A stretch of 64,000 nt of DNA, from assembly GCA_018267625.1 (NCBI GenBank), contig JAFDYC010000099.1, positions 1-64,000 on the forward strand. Direction: 5' to 3'. Shown in pieces: positions 61,285-64,000 of this stretch. Under the pieces are notes generated by a model. The model worked only from the letters and a program-made list of their open reading frames with translations. It searched no databases and had not been told where the DNA came from. Numbering within the stretch: position 1 is the stretch's first letter; the number at the start of each line of letters is the position of its first letter. The position numbers and the translations under genes were made by a program. This DNA comes from Bacteroidota bacterium. Its GTDB lineage: Bacteria > Bacteroidota > Bacteroidia > Chitinophagales > Chitinophagaceae.

Positions 61285-61719
61285 ATGCTTTCAAAAACTT
61301 GTGAATACGGAATCAGGGCTATGCTATTTGTAGCCCAACAATCGAGCAAGGGAAAGAAAGCAGGCATCCGGGAAATAGCAACGAACGTAGAAGCTCCGGA
61401 ACCTTTCATAGCCAAGATCTTACAGAATCTGGGTAAGAAAAAGCTGGTCCAGTCCGCTAAAGGCCCCAATGGAGGCTTTTTCTTAGACGAACAAGGCCTG
61501 AATCAATCACTTGCGGACATTGTTGCAGCAATTGACGGCGATAAAATCTTCTCCGGCTGCGGCTTAGGCTTAAGTAACTGTTCTGACCAGAAGCCCTGCC
61601 CCATTCATTTCCAATTCAAGCAAATAAGGGACGACCTCCAAACGCTGTTGATGGATGCAAAGCTGGGTCAGTTCAACTTCCAATTGGAAAACCAACTCGC
61701 ATACCTGAAAAGGAACTAA
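61285..61719 (+). CDS. Rrf2-family iron-sulfur transcription regulator
   Basis: The 144-residue protein has the Rrf2 winged helix (MLSKTCEYGIRAMLFVAQQSSKGKKAGIREIATNVEAPEPFIAKILQNLGKKKLVQSAKGPNGGFFL) and three Cys (Cys92, Cys98, Cys104, in SGCGLGLSNCSDQKPCPIHFQF), the usual [Fe-S] ligands. Members such as IscR, NsrR and RsrR sense iron-sulfur status, nitric oxide or redox. The palindrome upstream and the cytochrome oxidase downstream (43 bases) suggest control of respiration in response to oxygen or nitric oxide. Confidence 0.93.
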   Translation: MLSKTCEYGIRAMLFVAQQSSKGKKAGIREIATNVEAPEPFIAKILQNLGKKKLVQSAKGPNGGFFLDEQGLNQSLADIVAAIDGDKIFSGCGLGLSNCSDQKPCPIHFQFKQIRDDLQTLLMDAKLGQFNFQLENQLAYLKRN

Positions 61720-61762
61720 TTCATTTCAAAAGAAAGACGATAAAAAGATACCAATATACTTT

Positions 61763-63916
61763 ATGAAAAACTGGCGACAAAAAATCGGTCTCTTGCTGCT
61801 GCCCGTAGCCTTGAATTTCATCCCCTGCTCACTCTCTGCCCACCCAACCATTGCCCACAATATGGAGCTGATTGGCAGCATCCTTTTTTACGTGCTGCTC
61901 TTTGGTGGTATCCTGGTGGCTGCATTGGCTTTATTATCTAAATCAGCCGGTCTGCGCCACCAGCATGAGGACCCCATCGCCCCAAAAGAGGTGCTTCGCG
62001 AGCAGATGCACGAAATGACTAGCCAGGAGCTGGACTCCTTGCTGGACCTTCTGAAGAAAGGGAAGAAAAGTTCCGGTTCACAAGGCTCATTCCCCGGCAA
62101 ATCTGCTTCGGCACTGATGCTTATTGTACTGAGCCTGCTGAGTGTTCCGGCCCTGGCTCAAAGTACCACACAGCCTTCATCCTTGTTGGGTGAAGCCGGT
62201 ATTATCATAACCATTTTCCTGTTGCTGATACCTGTATTGGGCGGCCTGCTGATAATGATTCTTCGGCTGAATCGCTTGAAGGCTCAATACCGCGACAAGC
62301 GCCACATGGCTGAAGCCGGGGCACTGGCAAAATACCTAAAGGGACTTCCTGAAGACGAAGCGGCTCAAATACTTGCCAAAAGAAAAGAAGAGCTGGATTT
62401 CAAGCTGAGTAATCAGGAATTATCTGGAACAGAACAAGTCAAAGACAGCAAAGGTTTAATCCAAAATGGCCAACCGGCCGGCTTGCCTTTCGTTACGATG
62501 AAGAAGCGGGCCGACAAGCGCCCGAAGGTGGATCCGCAGTTATCCAAATTAGTGCTCTGGTATTTGGGTTGTGCAACCTTCTGGCTCTTGTTTGGCACCA
62601 CCATTGGTGAATATCTGGGCATCAAATTCGTTGCACCGGATGCCGACCACGTGAGCTGGCTCAGCTTTGGTCGCCTGCGTCCGGTGCATACTAATGCTGT
62701 TTTTTGGGGATGGGCATCGCTGGCTATGATTGGGCTGGCCAACTATGCCGTGCCCATAGTCAGCAATGTGAAGCTGGCAAGTTATAAGATGGCCTGGTGG
62801 ACACTCGGGCTGATCAATGCCGCCGTGATTCTGGGAAGCCTGAGTCTGATGGCCGGAATCAACAATGGTGGCGGTGAATACCGTGAATACATCTGGCCCA
62901 TCATGGCACTGTTTGCTACCGGCCTCGTACTGACCCTCATCAATTACCTCAAGACGATTGCCCGCCGCACTACCAAGGAGATTTATGTATCCAACTGGTA
63001 CATCGTTTCCTCCATCATTTTCACCATCGTAATTGCTTTAGTGGCCTACTTGCCTTTTTGGCAAAACGGCCTCGGCGAGACAATCGCACAAGGTTATTAT
63101 ATGCACCAGGGCGTTGGCATGTGGTTTATGCTTTTCACACTGGGACTGGTTTATTATTACCTGCCGCAGCAGCTCAATAAGCCCATCTATTCCTACAGCC
63201 TCGGCATCCTCGCTTTCTGGGCGCAGATACTGTTTTACACCCTCATCGGCTCCCACCACTTCGTTTTCAGCCCTATCCCCTGGTGGCTCCAAACGGTAGC
63301 CATCGTAGGCAGTATGGGTATGGCTATCCCAGTCATCGCCGGCACCACCAACTTCCTGATGACCTTCAAAGGTGGCTGGTATAAACTCGGCACCAGCTAT
63401 ACCCTGCCCTTCTTCCTCGTAGGTACTATTTTCTATTTCACTGGCTCATTGCAAGGCACAGCCGAAGCATTCCGAACCACCAACCTCTACTGGCATTTCA
63501 CCGACTTTACTGTTGCTCACTCACACCTCACCATGTATGGCATCATCACCTTCTTCATGTGGGCGGGTGCCTATGCCATCGTCCCGAGGCTGACAGGTCA
63601 GGAACCCAAGCAAGCTCTGGTGGGCGCTCACTTCTGGCTGGCGCTTATTGGCCTCATGTTTTACACAGTGCCTCTGATGTATGGCAGCACCATCCGGGGT
63701 ATGATGTGGATGGAAGCCAAGCCCTTTATTGATACGGTCAGTTACATGGCCCAACACTGGCTATGGCGCGCAATTGGCGGCAGCCTCATGTGGATCTCAC
63801 ACGTAATCTTCGCCTACAACATGTACAAGATGTACACCCCGCATAAAGAAGTCAATGTGCGGCAGATGGCTATTGTGGCCCTGGCACAGGAAACAGAAAT
63901 AAACAAGGAAAACTAA
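61763..63916 (+). CDS. ccoN: cbb3-type cytochrome oxidase subunit I with N-terminal extension
   Basis: The 717-residue protein has an extra ~260-residue N-terminal part: a signal-like segment (cut near LSA, 26), a membrane helix (36-60), a charged stretch, a second signal-like piece ending VPALAQ (128-133) and another helix (about 146-168). The catalytic domain has His in LRPVHTNAVFWGW (near 308), YYMHQGVGMWF (near 447), GSHHFVFSPIPWWLQ (497-498) and YWHFTDFTVAHSHLTMYG (585-587), all like CcoN. The cross-linked Tyr expected in cbb3 enzymes lies in another helix and could not be placed firmly. It is the high-affinity oxygen reductase subunit of microaerobic respiration. It follows the Rrf2 gene. 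Confidence 0.92.
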   Translation: MKNWRQKIGLLLLPVALNFIPCSLSAHPTIAHNMELIGSILFYVLLFGGILVAALALLSKSAGLRHQHEDPIAPKEVLREQMHEMTSQELDSLLDLLKKGKKSSGSQGSFPGKSASALMLIVLSLLSVPALAQSTTQPSSLLGEAGIIITIFLLLIPVLGGLLIMILRLNRLKAQYRDKRHMAEAGALAKYLKGLPEDEAAQILAKRKEELDFKLSNQELSGTEQVKDSKGLIQNGQPAGLPFVTMKKRADKRPKVDPQLSKLVLWYLGCATFWLLFGTTIGEYLGIKFVAPDADHVSWLSFGRLRPVHTNAVFWGWASLAMIGLANYAVPIVSNVKLASYKMAWWTLGLINAAVILGSLSLMAGINNGGGEYREYIWPIMALFATGLVLTLINYLKTIARRTTKEIYVSNWYIVSSIIFTIVIALVAYLPFWQNGLGETIAQGYYMHQGVGMWFMLFTLGLVYYYLPQQLNKPIYSYSLGILAFWAQILFYTLIGSHHFVFSPIPWWLQTVAIVGSMGMAIPVIAGTTNFLMTFKGGWYKLGTSYTLPFFLVGTIFYFTGSLQGTAEAFRTTNLYWHFTDFTVAHSHLTMYGIITFFMWAGAYAIVPRLTGQEPKQALVGAHFWLALIGLMFYTVPLMYGSTIRGMMWMEAKPFIDTVSYMAQHWLWRAIGGSLMWISHVIFAYNMYKMYTPHKEVNVRQMAIVALAQETEINKEN

Positions 63917-63946
63917 GCCTGGCTAAAAAATCTTCAATCGCAATTC

Positions 63947-64000
63947 ATGGAATTTTTCAACGACCATAAAAAGCTATTCACGACGGCAGCCGCCATGTTT
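63947..64000 (+). CDS. Start of a probable ccoO gene, partial
   Basis: The ATG at 63947, 30 bases after ccoN, opens a frame that reads MEFFNDHKKLFTTAAAMF to the end of the window. A short cytoplasmic start before a membrane helix fits the cytochrome c subunit CcoO, which regularly follows ccoN. Only 18 residues are visible, so this rests mainly on position. Confidence 0.55.
   Translation, partial: MEFFNDHKKLFTTAAAMF

Noticed and set aside
1..64000. CRISPR arrays, insertion sequences or attachment sites
   Set aside because: No regularly spaced repeats, transposase genes, terminal inverted repeats or tRNA-end duplications were found in the window.

Overview
The window comes from a Bacteroidota chromosome, most likely a Chitinophagia- or Saprospiria-like member. 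The signs are type IX secretion sorting domains at the C-termini of secreted proteins, a short primary sigma factor that starts MRQLKI, -7 promoter boxes of the TAnnTTTG type, Rho with a long low-complexity insert, and Bacteroidota-typical families such as DUF4835 and DUF4296. There is no integrase, transposase, phage capsid gene or CRISPR array.

Layout. 1-2.8 kb: the tail of a type IX secreted protein, a small unknown gene and a second type IX secreted protein. 3.3-7.2 kb: a minus-strand run of LptF/G-type permease, PAP2 phosphatase and GT39 glycosyltransferase, all envelope lipid functions. 7.3-12.5 kb: housekeeping genes (START-like protein, rpoD, tRNA-Met, thioesterase, FAA hydrolase, ung, a small metallopeptidase-like protein). 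12.5-41.6 kb: the main feature, a 29-kb run of sixteen minus-strand genes encoding an extracellular contractile injection system (eCIS, Afp/PVC/MAC type). 41.9-44.3 kb: rplK-rplA-rplJ-rplL, detached from its usual neighbours. 44.4-53 kb: an OmpR-type regulator, a secreted protein, a small exported protein, rho, an epimerase and pheS. 53.1-55.9 kb: a heme-copper oxidase operon (CuA subunit II, B-type subunit I, SCO-like protein). 56.6-60.9 kb: MaoC-like protein, coaBC, DUF4835/PorD-like, DUF4296 lipoprotein, gmhA and a gmhB-like phosphatase. 61.3-64 kb: an Rrf2 regulator followed by ccoN and the start of a probable ccoO.

The eCIS reads in transcription order: cap (DUF4255), a protein with a carbohydrate-binding-like module, sheath, two tube proteins, a DUF5908 miniprotein (59 aa, easy to miss), LysM hub protein, VgrG-like spike, gp25-like baseplate protein, two very large baseplate proteins, a 1440-residue PKD protein in the slot where Afp has its tail fibre, tape measure protein, two DUF4157 (eCIS-core) proteins that look like cargo, and the AAA+ ATPase. 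No PAAR tip gene lies in the cluster. The two DUF4157 proteins share an N-terminal FF/FFRK/IQxK signature that could be a loading signal. The larger one carries an amidase-like domain, a three-fold helical repeat and a C-terminal domain of unknown function; the smaller one has a second HExxH motif.

Outside the eCIS, the most notable protein observation is that the B-type oxidase subunit I has Asn where the cross-linked active-site Tyr normally sits, so it may be a nitric oxide reductase rather than an oxygen reductase. There are also several unexplained DNA elements: a dispersed intergenic repeat 47 kb apart, an 8-bp tandem repeat, an 18-bp palindrome upstream of rho, a 17-bp palindrome upstream of the Rrf2 gene, and a recurrent CCTAAAC/CCTAACC motif ahead of six eCIS genes.
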